Source: Limnochorda pilosa
GTDB lineage: Bacteria; Bacillota; Limnochordia; Limnochordales; Limnochordaceae
NCBI RefSeq assembly: GCF_001544015.1
Contig: NZ_AP014924.1
Coordinates: 3,038,001 to 3,102,000, forward strand
Direction of reading: 5' to 3'
Length of the DNA stretch: 64,000 nucleotides
Under the pieces are notes generated by a model, which saw only the letters and a program-made list of their open reading frames with translations, did not search any database and was not told the DNA's origin. Numbering within the stretch: the stretch's first letter is position 1; every line of letters starts with the position of its first letter. A program made the position numbers and the translations under genes. Of this stretch, positions 24,526-32,891 are shown piece after piece.

Positions 24526-25443
24526 TTAGAACGGGACGTAGAGCTCGGCGGTGAGGCTGTAGCCGTCGCTGCCGCCATCAAAGTACGCGGTGATCCCCTC
24601 GATCAGCTCACGGCTCAGCTCGAATGCGTACGTGCTGGCGTTCACGTCGTACTCCACCCACGCGCTGATTCCGGTGGCCGCCTCCAGGGCGCTGATGTTC
24701 GCCCCGGCTACGAGGAAGTCGGTGTCGTCTGGGTTCTTGCCCCATTCAGTGTAGACGTCGCCGATGTCGCCGAGCCCCAACGATCCGGAAAGGCCATACC
24801 CGAATCCGTTAGCGGCGAAATCGCTCGCCACCTTCCCGGCAAGATCCAGGTTGAGGCCACCCATCTCGGAGCTGTAGGTGAGGCGCGCCCCGACCTTCTC
24901 GTTCGAAGCGATCTGCTGGGCGTCACCCGGCTTGGTCACCTGGTAATACGCGTCGAACCCAGCTGCACCTGGCGCATAGCTGAACGACAGGCCGTCGATC
25001 GTGACGTCCTCGAATCCGTCGAAGCTGTTCAGGCGGGTCCAGCCGATGTACTGCCGACCCAGCTTGAGGGAGAGCCCTTCCGCCCCCAGGTTCTTCAGCG
25101 TCGCGTTGGCCTGGGTAACGGAGAACGCACCGGTCACGTCTTCGGTCAGGTTACCAGCGTCGTCCGTCTTGACCTTGACCGGCTGACCCGCGGTCCCCTG
25201 GATCCGGCCGTAGTAGCTCAGGTTGTCGCTCACGTCGCCGGAGAAGTTGACGCGGAGCGTGGTCCGCCCGAAGGTGTACGGAAGGCTCTCGTCCACGTCT
25301 GGGGTTGCTGGATCGTCCTCAAGCCCGAACTCATACGTGATGTCCTGGACCACGAATCCGCTGACCTTCGGCTGTGCGGAGGCCACCTGGACGCTGGCTG
25401 CGATGAGGGCGAAGAGCAATACGCCCACTGCAAGCTTCTTCAA
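24526..25443 (-). CDS. Porin-like outer-membrane beta-barrel protein
   Basis: 305 residues from TTG 25443, fixed by GGGAGG 7-8 nt upstream and a proper signal peptide (KKLAVGVLLFALIAASVQVASAQ). The mature chain is a run of amphipathic strands with Tyr/Gly turns (LSYYGRIQGTAGQP; LSLKLGRQYIGWTR; GLSGSLGLGDIGDVYTEWGK) and ends LYVPF, a terminal Phe as in barrels assembled by BamA. Acid-rich, as in many porins. Probably a general or specific outer-membrane channel. Confidence 0.75.
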   Translation of the reverse strand: MKKLAVGVLLFALIAASVQVASAQPKVSGFVVQDITYEFGLEDDPATPDVDESLPYTFGRTTLRVNFSGDVSDNLSYYGRIQGTAGQPVKVKTDDAGNLTEDVTGAFSVTQANATLKNLGAEGLSLKLGRQYIGWTRLNSFDGFEDVTIDGLSFSYAPGAAGFDAYYQVTKPGDAQQIASNEKVGARLTYSSEMGGLNLDLAGKVASDFAANGFGYGLSGSLGLGDIGDVYTEWGKNPDDTDFLVAGANISALEAATGISAWVEYDVNASTYAFELSRELIEGITAYFDGGSDGYSLTAELYVPF

Positions 25444-26035
25444 TGCTCTGTCCTCCCTTGTCCTCATGGTTATGATGATCGGGCCCAACTCGGTCACGAG
25501 CGGCACCGATGATTGTGACGAGCACGCTTGGCCCGCGCGTTCCCGCATGCGCTCACGGAGGGCCTCAGAGGCATGCAAGTGGCCAAGTTTCCTTGCACGG
25601 TCGATCCCCCCCGGAAACGTGCACGGGCTGCCTGCCCGCGGATGCCCGCCGGCATGTCCAGCGAGACACCTCCTCTTCGCCTTGCCGGGCTATCCGCACG
25701 TCAGGCCGTGTCCACGCCCGTCCGTGTGCGTCATTCTATGCCTTTCCTCTTTCTCCTTCTTTTTCCTGCCCCGAGGTTCGTGATTACTGAGGCTTTGGCA
25801 CACCAGGACCGTGCGGAAGCGTTCGAGGCCGGTGGGGAGGCGGAGCATCGTGAGGGGACGGTGGCATTCCGCAAGGCCGCGACGGTTCGGAAGGCACCAG
25901 GAGGCCCCGTCTGTCAACGAGGCGAGAGGGGGCTCGCCAGGGCATGGCAGAGTACCCGGAGGGGTTGCCGGATGGAAACGTGGATGGATCGCCACATGGT
26001 ACGCCTGATCTCTGAATCCCCCTCCGGGCATCCCC

Positions 26036-26064
26036 AGGATAGCAGGACGGGGTGGTACGCGCAA
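26036..26064 (-). promoter_or_regulatory. Sigma-A-like extended -10 promoter
   Basis: On the - strand TTGCGC (26059-26064), a 17-nt spacer and TATCCT (26036-26041) preceded by TGC. The bases around and after the -10 (CTGGGGATG) match those of the promoter at 27992-28020. No gene begins within several hundred bases downstream except the porin. Confidence 0.45.
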
Positions 26065-26169
26065 GCCGCCCGAAGCCGGGCGTCCGAAGCTCTCCCCGGA
26101 GCGGCCGGGCGGGCCCGAGGGTCACACGGACGGCGCCGCGGTCCGAGAGGGCCGAGCTCTGGGCCAGCT

Positions 26170-26330
26170 CTGTCTCCCTGGACCCACCGGCGCAGGACCT
26201 CCGTCTTGCCCAGACGCCGCCTTCCGTACCGGATGAAGAGCACCGGGCCCGGTTGATGGTTGAGCCGCTCCAGCGAGCCCAGCTCGGCCTCGCGGTCGAC
26301 GCAGATGGGGATCGCCAGGGCGTAGCTTGA
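26170..26330 (-). pseudogene. P-loop fragment of an archaeal-type AAA ATPase
   Basis: The - strand encodes ICVDREAELGSLERLN then PVLFIRYGRRRLGKTEVLRRW, which is the N-terminal entry and Walker A of the ATPase_2 (archaeal ATPase, pfam01637-type) family. There is no start codon before it. After RRWVQG the similarity stops, with none of the remaining domain present. A decayed accessory gene. Confidence 0.6.
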
Positions 26331-26390
26331 TGAGTCCAGTCTCGATGACGCAACCCTGCCGGCCTGCCCCGAGCACCGGCTGTACGAGCC

Positions 26391-26720
26391 TCAGCTCAAC
26401 CGCACCGCCGTGCCCGAGGCGGAGACCATGAGCATGCTGCCGTTGGAACCGACCACCTCGTAGTCCAGGTCGACGCCCACCACCGCGTTCCCGCCCAGGT
26501 GCCGGCACTTCTCCTCCATCTCGCGGAGGGCGATGATCCGGGCGCGCTCCAGCTCCTCCTCGTAGGCGGCGCTCCGCCCGCCCACGATGTCCCGCAGCCC
26601 TGCGAAGAGGTCCCGGAAGACGTTGGCTCCCAGGATCGCCTCGCCCGTCACCACGCCCAGGTACTCCTGGATGGGGTGCCCCTCCACGGTGGGGGTGGTG
26701 GTGATGAGGACGTCCCCCAT
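26391..26720 (-). CDS. YbjQ/UPF0145-family protein
   Basis: 109 residues from ATG 26720, GAGAGGAG upstream. The sequence follows the family closely: [64 protein letters not shown] and [11 protein letters not shown]. Members form pentamers and are sometimes called heavy-metal-binding, but the role is not established. It appears to be a single-gene unit. Confidence 0.92.
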   Translation of the reverse strand: MGDVLITTTPTVEGHPIQEYLGVVTGEAILGANVFRDLFAGLRDIVGGRSAAYEEELERARIIALREMEEKCRHLGGNAVVGVDLDYEVVGSNGSMLMVSASGTAVRLS

Positions 26721-26806
26721 GGCCTCGTGCTCCTCTCTCGGATCAGATCCTTCCCCAGCCTCGCGCGCCGTCGCTTCACGGGCAACGCCCTCCGTCCGGA
26801 CTCCGC

Positions 26807-27271
26807 TCAGAAGATGTCCAGGTCCGGGACCTCCACCCCCAGCATGGCCAGCCGGGTGCAGACCTGGCCCTTGTGGTGGAACTCATGGGTCACCACGTGC
26901 CAGGCGATCTCTTGGCCGGTGAGGCGCTCTGCCTGGTTCCAGGGCAGCGGGTGGCGGCGGGCCAGTTCCTCCTCGCCCAGGCCACGCAGGTAGGCGACGG
27001 TTCGTTCCCGCACCGGCCGCCAGACCTCCTCCAGGGTAGCGGGCGATGGGAAGGCGGCCGGGTCTCGCTCTGTCCTCGGCTGCCCCCGCAGGACGTACTC
27101 CACCCAGAACTCCTCTGCCCCCAACATGTGCACCAGGATGGCCCGGATGCTTTTCACCGACGGATACGGCTGCCAGGTGAAGCCCCCTTCCGGGAGCTTC
27201 CGAGCCAGGTCCAAGAGCTGAAAGGGGCGCTCGCTCAGCGCCTTGAAGACGATCTCCGGAAAGGCGTCCAT
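26807..27271 (-). CDS. DinB-family metal-binding four-helix protein
   Basis: 154 residues from ATG 27271, behind AAGGGAGGG. The DinB fold's metal ligands are placed: His in [12 protein letters not shown] and two in [32 protein letters not shown] is a typical first-helix region. Family members (YfiT/DinB-like) are metal-dependent transferases, often with bacillithiol-type thiols, or of unknown use. Substrate not predictable. Confidence 0.9.
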   Translation of the reverse strand: MDAFPEIVFKALSERPFQLLDLARKLPEGGFTWQPYPSVKSIRAILVHMLGAEEFWVEYVLRGQPRTERDPAAFPSPATLEEVWRPVRERTVAYLRGLGEEELARRHPLPWNQAERLTGQEIAWHVVTHEFHHKGQVCTRLAMLGVEVPDLDIF

Positions 27272-27389
27272 GATCTCATCCCTCCCTTGGCGTGATGGGG
27301 CCAAGACTCGGACTGCTTCCAACCAGCTCCTTCGCCGGGACGGGCCGGTTCCCTCGCATGTGGAGTTGAACCGGGCGCTTTCGCAGGCA

Positions 27390-27944
27390 TCAGGCGAAGA
27401 TGGGGGCTACAGCCAGTCGGAAACCCTCAAGGAGCGGGCTCTCCATCTCCATGCCCGCCTGCCACACGCCGTGGGTCACGAGCTCGCGCCCGCTGTGCAC
27501 GCAGACCTCGATGCTTCGCGCCTCCGGGTCGACGATCCAGTACTCCCGCACGCCGTAGCGGCCGTAGAGGCGCCGCTTGGTGACCTGGTCGCGCATGGTG
27601 CTGGAGGGGGAGAGGATCTCGATCACCAGGTCGGGCGCGGCGGAAATGCTCTCCGCGCCCACGATTCCGGCCCTTTCCCGGGCAATGAAGAGAACGTCGG
27701 GCTGGACGACCGTGGTGTGCGAGAGCACCACGTCGATCGGGGCATTGAAGACTTCGCCCAAGCCGTGCTTCTCGACGTGGTCGTTGAGGGCCGCCTGGAT
27801 GCGGCGCGAGACACGCTGATGGAGCGGGCTGGGTGCCGGCGTCAACTGCAGGTCCCCCTCCAGGAGCTCGTACCGTTCCCCTTCGGGCATCCGCCGGTAG
27901 TCGTCATAGGTAAGGGCCACGTCGTAGACCTTGTCGTCGATCAT
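27390..27944 (-). CDS. Uma2-family (DUF820) putative endonuclease
   Basis: 184 residues from ATG 27944. The restriction-endonuclease-like core is present: YELLEGDLQLTPAPSPLHQR, VVQPDVLFIARE, APDLVIEILSPSSTMRDQVTKR then YGRYGVREYWIVDPEARSIEV, with the PD...(E)IxSPS motif. Despite the endonuclease-like fold the biological role is unproven. A well-formed promoter (27992-28020) lies about 40 nt upstream. A second, partial member of the family is at the window's right edge. Confidence 0.92.
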   Translation of the reverse strand: MIDDKVYDVALTYDDYRRMPEGERYELLEGDLQLTPAPSPLHQRVSRRIQAALNDHVEKHGLGEVFNAPIDVVLSHTTVVQPDVLFIARERAGIVGAESISAAPDLVIEILSPSSTMRDQVTKRRLYGRYGVREYWIVDPEARSIEVCVHSGRELVTHGVWQAGMEMESPLLEGFRLAVAPIFA

Positions 27945-27991
27945 GGAACCCACTCCCCACTCTACCACTCATGGACCGAGGATCCATCCCC

Positions 27992-28020
27992 AGAATAGCA
28001 AGACAGGTCGCCGGACACAA
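27992..28020 (-). promoter_or_regulatory. Promoter of the Uma2 gene
   Basis: On the - strand TTGTGT (28015-28020), 17 nt, TATTCT (27992-27997) with an extended TGC. Initiation near 27985 would give a ~40-nt leader. It resembles 26036-26064. Confidence 0.55.
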
Positions 28021-28105
28021 GGCACGTTTCCCCGGCCGCGACCGTCCCGCCCGGCAGGGATCCGCCCGGCCCCTGCGAAAGGCTACCCTCCAGAGGTGGG
28101 GACCC

Positions 28106-28600
28106 GTGGCCAGCAAGCCACCCAACCGCACGATCCGCTGCCGCGACGTGCACGGCGGCGAGCGGGAGTTTCCGGCGGGCGACCTCCGCTTCCGCCCCGC
28201 CGCATACGGCATCGCCCTGGACGGGCAGGGCCGGGTGCTCTTGGGGCGCTCGGCCTTCCACGGTCGGTGGGAGCTGCCCGGCGGGGCCGTGGAGCCCTGG
28301 GAAACCCTGGAGGAGGGCCTCGCCAGGGAGTTCGCCGAGGAGACGGGCCTCCACGCCGCGGTGGAGGAGCGCATCGGCTTCGACGACGGTTTCATCGCCT
28401 TCTTCCGGTACCCCTTCCACTCGCTGCGGTTCTTCTACCGCGTCGCGGTGGACCCTTTGGCTCCGATGGCGCCCCAGGCCGGCGAGATCACCGCCCTCCA
28501 GTGGCGCCCCGTGGCCGAGCTCGGGGAGGACGAGGTGGCCTACGGCCACCTGCCCTTCATCCGGTGCGTCGCCGACGGGCAAGTGGGTTCCGGCCTCTGA
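28106..28600 (+). CDS. Nudix hydrolase
   Basis: 164 residues from GTG 28106 (AGAGGTGGGG upstream); ATG 27971 in frame is less likely because its first 45 residues are low-complexity. The Nudix box is complete: GGAVEPWETLEEGLAREFAE then ETGL (GX5EX7REUXEEXGU). These enzymes hydrolyse nucleoside diphosphate-linked compounds. Substrate cannot be chosen. It is divergent from the Uma2 gene. Confidence 0.9.
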   Translation: MASKPPNRTIRCRDVHGGEREFPAGDLRFRPAAYGIALDGQGRVLLGRSAFHGRWELPGGAVEPWETLEEGLAREFAEETGLHAAVEERIGFDDGFIAFFRYPFHSLRFFYRVAVDPLAPMAPQAGEITALQWRPVAELGEDEVAYGHLPFIRCVADGQVGSGL

Positions 28601-28670
28601 TCCGTGTCAAGTCCAGGAGCCGAGCCACGCAGCCACGCGGGAGGGCGGGTGGGACGATCGTCGGGGTCGC

Positions 28671-28710
28671 AGAAAACGCCCAGCCCCCCGCCGGGTGGCG
28701 AGGGGCTGGG
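28671..28710 (-). terminator. Intrinsic terminator of the second porin-like gene
   Basis: On the - strand a 9-bp stem GGGGCTGGG/CCCAGCCCC (arms 28679-28687 and 28702-28710) is followed by CGTTTTCT. It lies ~100 nt after the porin stop and between convergent genes, so it may also serve the Nudix gene. Confidence 0.65.
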
Positions 28711-28807
28711 CCTTCGGTGCGGCCAGGTGGCCGCGGTGCGGGGTTGCTTGCCGCGCTTCAGGCGAGTTCCAGGATTCGGGACCTCGTGAGAGGCGCCGGA
28801 TCAGGCC

Positions 28808-30034
28808 TTAGAACTCGACCGTGGCGCCGGCGGAGACCGACGGGCCATCCACCGAGTGGTAGCCAGCGCCGAGCTCCATGCCGTTGGGAGCGGCATAGGT
28901 CGCGCTCAGGCTGTAGGTGCTCTCGGCGTCCCGCTGGGCCGTGACCTCAGCGTTGACGGTCACGGGGGCCAGGCCGGCCTCGATCTCGTGCGTCATCTTC
29001 TCGTTTCCGATCTCGAACGTGCCGGTGTACTTGGTGTCGATCCCCCGCCCGTTCAGGGCGAAGGCACGGGCCAGTTCCAGCTTGGCGCTGTCGGTGGGCT
29101 GGTCGTAGCTCGCCGCCACCTGGGTGCCGTACTGGACGGTCCCGATGCCCACCTCGACGCCCTGCTGCAGGGCGACGGGGTCACCGGCCGCGTTCTTGGT
29201 CCAGCTGGCCTGCTTCTCGTCCTCGAGGGTCTCCACGTCGGCGTAGCGGGGCAGGAAGGCTTCGTCGCCGCCGCGGTAGCCGAGGTGGAGGTTGAGGTTG
29301 GGCATCACCGGGGCCTCGGCGTTGATGTCGAAGGCCTGGTTCTGCGCCCGGTCGATGGCCAGGGAGCCGCTGACCATGGCCGGCCCGACCTGGGTGGCCG
29401 CGCTGGCGGCCAGCTCGGTATCCTCGCCCTCACGGACGACGGAGGTGCTCAGGCCGACGTTGGCCATGTTGCCCACCACGGAGAGACCGTAGGGCCGGAA
29501 GGCCTCGGCCTCGGCGGGCCAGCCGTAGAACGCGTTCGCCGTGACCGGGCCGATGCCCAGGTTCTCCACCTTCACGCCGCGCCGCTCGAGGTTGGCCACC
29601 CACGGCGAGTGCTCCACGGTGACATCGCCGATGGTGGTGGTCATCTCGGGGCCACCGTTCCAGAAGGCGCCCTGCGCCTCCAGGTAGACCTTGTCGAGCT
29701 GGAGGGTACCAGGGTCGGCCGTCTCAGGGTCGCCGGCGACGCCGTAGCCCGGCGCGTTGATGTCCGCGACGGTCTCGTCGTCCGGGTTGAGGTTGTTCCA
29801 CGTCCACGGGGCGAACTCGATCACGGCACGGATCGGGTCGCCGCCTTCCGCGGAGAGGGCCGCCTCGAGGTCGAGGCCGGTGTAGCCGTTCAGGTGCATC
29901 TGGTCGTCAGCGCCGCGCTCGAGCTTGAACTGCTGGTCCACCTTCCCGCCGATGCTGAGGGCGGGGGCGGCGGAAGCCGGCAGCGCCAGAGCGAGGACCA
30001 TGACTGCGCTGAGTACGACGGTCAGCTTCTTCAT
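28808..30034 (-). CDS. Porin-like outer-membrane beta-barrel protein, larger
   Basis: 408 residues from ATG 30034 with AAGGGGG upstream. Signal peptide MKKLTVVLSAVMVLALALPASA, then about sixteen amphipathic stretches with aromatic girdle residues (VEFAP-like IRAVIEFAPWTWNNL; GLSVVGNMANVGLSTSVV; STYSLSATYAAPNGMEL), closing SAGATVEF with terminal Phe. The terminator and long 5' leader point to a single-gene, highly expressed unit. Together with 24526-25443 it supports an outer membrane. Confidence 0.75.
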   Translation of the reverse strand: MKKLTVVLSAVMVLALALPASAAPALSIGGKVDQQFKLERGADDQMHLNGYTGLDLEAALSAEGGDPIRAVIEFAPWTWNNLNPDDETVADINAPGYGVAGDPETADPGTLQLDKVYLEAQGAFWNGGPEMTTTIGDVTVEHSPWVANLERRGVKVENLGIGPVTANAFYGWPAEAEAFRPYGLSVVGNMANVGLSTSVVREGEDTELAASAATQVGPAMVSGSLAIDRAQNQAFDINAEAPVMPNLNLHLGYRGGDEAFLPRYADVETLEDEKQASWTKNAAGDPVALQQGVEVGIGTVQYGTQVAASYDQPTDSAKLELARAFALNGRGIDTKYTGTFEIGNEKMTHEIEAGLAPVTVNAEVTAQRDAESTYSLSATYAAPNGMELGAGYHSVDGPSVSAGATVEF

Positions 30035-30545
30035 CCGTTGTTCCCCCTTGGCTGCGTGGGTTGCAGGGTTGGGTCTGTGGTGCGATGCCTGCTGCGTGGC
30101 TGCCATGTCTGCTGCGTCGGCTGCTGCGTCGGGGGAGCTCCGGCCCTGAGTATCCTTGTTTCCTCACGGCCTGCTGCTCCCGGGCTGCGTCCGTTGCTGC
30201 GATGTCGGTCCATGCCCGGTGGTCTCCGCTGGGGTCCACGCGGGGTACCTCCCTTCCGCCCCGAACGGAACTCCTTCCGGACAAGCTTTGAAAGCTGTCA
30301 AAGATCCTGCGATCCTCGAGCGGTGCGGCTGCGGCCGACGCTCTGGCGCTGTCGTGGTAGCTGTTCTACGGGGTGGAGGTCGATCCTGCCGATGAGAGGC
30401 GGGCAAGTTCTTCCACAGTCGATGTACGTTACCTACAGACCTCTTTCACGTACTCACGTCGTGTATCATCCGTTTACTTCCTGTTTCGCCAGGATATGGT
30501 ACGTCTGCACGATCCGGATCCGACCCACCCACGCTCCGAACGCTG
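30035..30545. other. Long leader/upstream region of the porin-like gene
   Basis: The first ~100 bases upstream of the start hold four near-repeats of ACGCAGC on the - strand (three as ACGCAGCAG). Further up is a perfect palindrome AGCTTT-G-AAAGCT (30284-30296) next to TTGACA (30296-30301, - strand) with no good -10. The block 30410-30510 is comparatively AT-rich. No gene is supported. Confidence 0.45.
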
Positions 30546-30977
30546 CTACGACCCCGAGCCCGACGCAGCGCTCACCAGCAGCTCGTCGAGGACGAACAGG
30601 TCCGTGAGGAGCGCTCGCACGTGGGTGAGGGCATTCACGCTGTCGACCATCTTCGAGCTGATGACCGGCAGGGCCAGAACCAGCCGGACCACCGCCTGGG
30701 TCGTGCGCGCGTCGCGGGCCGTGGCGTCGACGAGATCCCCCGCCGGTTCCGTGGGTCCCAGAGCGCCCGCCTGGGCCAGGAACGCCAGAAGATCCGGAAG
30801 ACCCTCCAGGGCCGCCTCGACCCGGCGCAGATGGTGCACGACCTCCCCGCCGCGTCCTGACTGCCCGCTGGCGGGCAACCCCAGGCCCGCGTAGGCGAGC
30901 ATGAACTCGTACGCGGCTTCCACGGCGTCGATCCTTTCCCGCAGCGCCCTTGCCTCCACCTCCACCTGCACGCTCAC
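30546..30977 (-). CDS. Unrecognised helical protein of the molybdenum hydroxylase operon
   Basis: 143 residues from GTG 30977, overlapping the cytochrome b stop by 4 nt behind GAGGAGG. It is almost entirely helical (ERIDAVEAAYEFMLAYAGLGL; HLRRVEAALEGLPDLLAFLAQ; NALTHVRALLTDLFVLDELL), with no Cys, no signal peptide and no long transmembrane helix. Position suggests an assembly or docking protein for the exported complex, but nothing in the sequence proves it. Confidence 0.65.
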   Translation of the reverse strand: MSVQVEVEARALRERIDAVEAAYEFMLAYAGLGLPASGQSGRGGEVVHHLRRVEAALEGLPDLLAFLAQAGALGPTEPAGDLVDATARDARTTQAVVRLVLALPVISSKMVDSVNALTHVRALLTDLFVLDELLVSAASGSGS

Positions 30978-31849
30978 ACCTCCTCGCTTCTGGACCGCTG
31001 CCGGCCGGCCGAGCGCCTGCGGGCAGCCGTTTCACCGGCAGGGACCGGCCATCGGGCGGGGTCGTGGTGCCCCAGGTACTCTGAACGGGTGATCCACCCC
31101 CGGATCATCGAGCGCGTGATCCAAAGGTTCTCGGGCCGGATGGCGAAGTAGACGTGCCCCACGATGAGCCCCACGAAGGCCACCGCCGCCAGACCATGGA
31201 GGACGTAGACCGCCGCCTTCGCCGCACCTTCGAGGAAGTAGGGGTCCCGCGGCCAGAGGGGCGTCTCCACCCGGCGGGTCATCAGCAGACCCGTGGCGAT
31301 CACCACCAGGCCTGCGACGGTGACCATCAGGTGGAAGGCCTTGTTGGCCACCGGGTACTTGCCAGGCTTCGCGGGCGCCTCTCCGGGCCTCCCCACCAGG
31401 CGCCGGAGGGAGAGCCGCGCGAGCTCCAGATCGCGCCGGTCGAACCAGATGGAGCGGACATCTTGCCAGACCAGCGCGTGCACGACGTGGAAGAGGACGC
31501 TGGCGAGCAGCACCAGGCCAGCGATCCAGTGCGGCACCACCCAGGCGAACTTCACGCCCGTTACGGGCAGGAACGCTGTGGCGACCAGCGCGAGCATGGA
31601 GGCCGCCATGGTCCAGTGGAAGAGGCGGGCCGGGAGCGGGTGGCGTACCACCCGCTCCGGCGATGCCTTCTCCCGTCGCGTCGACCCCGCCGCTTGGGTC
31701 TTCCCCCGTGCGGGCCTCCTCCACGCGTAGAGCGCGTGGCCGGCCACAAAGAGAAGGGCCACGGCGAGGAAGAGCCAGAGGAGGTCCCACGAGATGCCGA
31801 GGATGCCCTGCTGGCCCCACGGCGATGTTTCCCACCGGAAGAGCTCCAT
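30974..31849 (-). CDS. Di-heme cytochrome b subunit (FdnI/b561-like)
   Basis: 291 residues. Hydrophobic helices: residues 18-45 (ISWDLLWLFLAVALLFVAGHA), 80-100, 105-130, 170-195, 215-240. Candidate heme His residues lie in ARLFHWTMAASM, FHVVHALVW, AFHLMVTVAG and VGLIVGHVYFAI, the layout of formate dehydrogenase/hydrogenase cytochrome b. It would take electrons from the exported hydroxylase to quinone. It begins 1 nt after the FAD-subunit stop. Confidence 0.85.
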   Translation of the reverse strand: MELFRWETSPWGQQGILGISWDLLWLFLAVALLFVAGHALYAWRRPARGKTQAAGSTRREKASPERVVRHPLPARLFHWTMAASMLALVATAFLPVTGVKFAWVVPHWIAGLVLLASVLFHVVHALVWQDVRSIWFDRRDLELARLSLRRLVGRPGEAPAKPGKYPVANKAFHLMVTVAGLVVIATGLLMTRRVETPLWPRDPYFLEGAAKAAVYVLHGLAAVAFVGLIVGHVYFAIRPENLWITRSMIRGWITRSEYLGHHDPARWPVPAGETAARRRSAGRQRSRSEEV

Positions 31850-31850
31850 C

Positions 31851-32861
31851 TCAGACCGCGACCCCCCGGATCGCGCGCCGCACCAGGTTGCGGAGGAGAG
31901 TGACCTTGTAGTCGGAGTAGTGCACGGGGCGCGCTCCCCAGATGGCCGTCTCCCCGGCGATCGTCGCCGTCTCCTCGTCCGGCGGGCTGCCCGTGACGGC
32001 CTCTTCCACAGCGGTGAGCCGCAGGGGCGTGGGGGCCACCCCGTTCACCGCCAGGCGGATGCCCTCGATGATACCGCCCGAGAGCCGCGCCACGGCAGCC
32101 ACGTTCACCGCGCCGAAGTCCCAGGACTGGCGGTGGCGCGCCTTCTCGAAGTAGGATCGCGTCCCCGACCAGGCACCGGGGACCTGGACGCGGGTGATCA
32201 CCATCCCCGGCTCCAGGACGTTCATGCGGGTGATGTCGGTTCCGGGGCCGATGTAGAAGCGCTCGATGGGCACCACGTCTTCGCCGCCGGGACCCCGGAT
32301 CACCACCCGGGCGTCCAGGGCGATGAGCGCCGGGGCGACGTCCGACGAGTTGACGGTGATGCACCGGTCGGCGCCGAGGAGGCAATGGTCGTGGTTCATG
32401 GCGGTCGGGGTGTCCGCGTAGCAGGTGTTGCCCCCCGCCCGGTAGCAGTCGAAGCCCCCCCGATAGTACCAGCAGCGGGAGTCCTGGGCGATGTTGCCGC
32501 CCAGGGTCCCCTGGTTGCGGATCTGGGGCGAAGCCACCTGGCCGGCCGCGCTCGCCAGCACCCCGTAGCGGTCGACCACCTCCGGATGCTCAGCCAGCTC
32601 GGAGAGCGTGGTCATGGCACCGATCTCCAGCCCGTCGGGGCCGCTCCGGATCCCTCTCAGCTCCTCGATGCCCTCCAGCGAGACCATCGCCCTGGGGTAC
32701 GGGGCCTTGGGCCACTCGACCCGGTTCTTGAGCCACTCCAGGCTGTCCAGGCCTCCGGCCAGCACCCACGACTCCTTGTCGTACCGTCGCAGCACCCCGA
32801 TCGCCTCGTCCACGCTGGACGGTTGGAAGAGCTCGAACGCAGGCATCATGTCACGGATCAC
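31851..32861 (-). CDS. FAD and [4Fe-4S] subunit of molybdenum hydroxylase (PaoB/YagS-like)
   Basis: 336 residues from GTG 32861 behind GAGGAGG. FAD contacts: VLAGGLDSL (residues 33-41) and IRNQGTLGGNIAQD (114-127). Four Cys at 130, 139, 147 and 160 (SRCWYYRGGFDCYR ... TCYAD ... HDHCLL) form the extra cluster site seen in PaoB and 4-hydroxybenzoyl-CoA reductase-type subunits. It passes electrons from the 2Fe-2S subunit toward the acceptor, here presumably the cytochrome b. Confidence 0.9.
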   Translation of the reverse strand: MIRDMMPAFELFQPSSVDEAIGVLRRYDKESWVLAGGLDSLEWLKNRVEWPKAPYPRAMVSLEGIEELRGIRSGPDGLEIGAMTTLSELAEHPEVVDRYGVLASAAGQVASPQIRNQGTLGGNIAQDSRCWYYRGGFDCYRAGGNTCYADTPTAMNHDHCLLGADRCITVNSSDVAPALIALDARVVIRGPGGEDVVPIERFYIGPGTDITRMNVLEPGMVITRVQVPGAWSGTRSYFEKARHRQSWDFGAVNVAAVARLSGGIIEGIRLAVNGVAPTPLRLTAVEEAVTGSPPDEETATIAGETAIWGARPVHYSDYKVTLLRNLVRRAIRGVAV

Positions 32862-32891
32862 GGGTCACACCTCCTCACCTTTCCTCTTGGG

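Larger units (their letters stand above)
25444..26390. other. Long non-coding stretch with gene debris
   Basis: No intact gene is supported over ~950 bases. It holds a - strand promoter-like block at 26036-26064, an ATPase fragment at 26170-26330 and a pyrimidine tract at ~25738-25772. The ~100 bases before the porin start include GTGACC-N17-CATAAC on the - strand, a weak promoter candidate. Confidence 0.5.

Noticed and set aside
30061-30140. CTGCTGCGT repeats as a CRISPR or tandem array
   Set aside because: Copies are only 7-9 nt, irregularly spaced and few.
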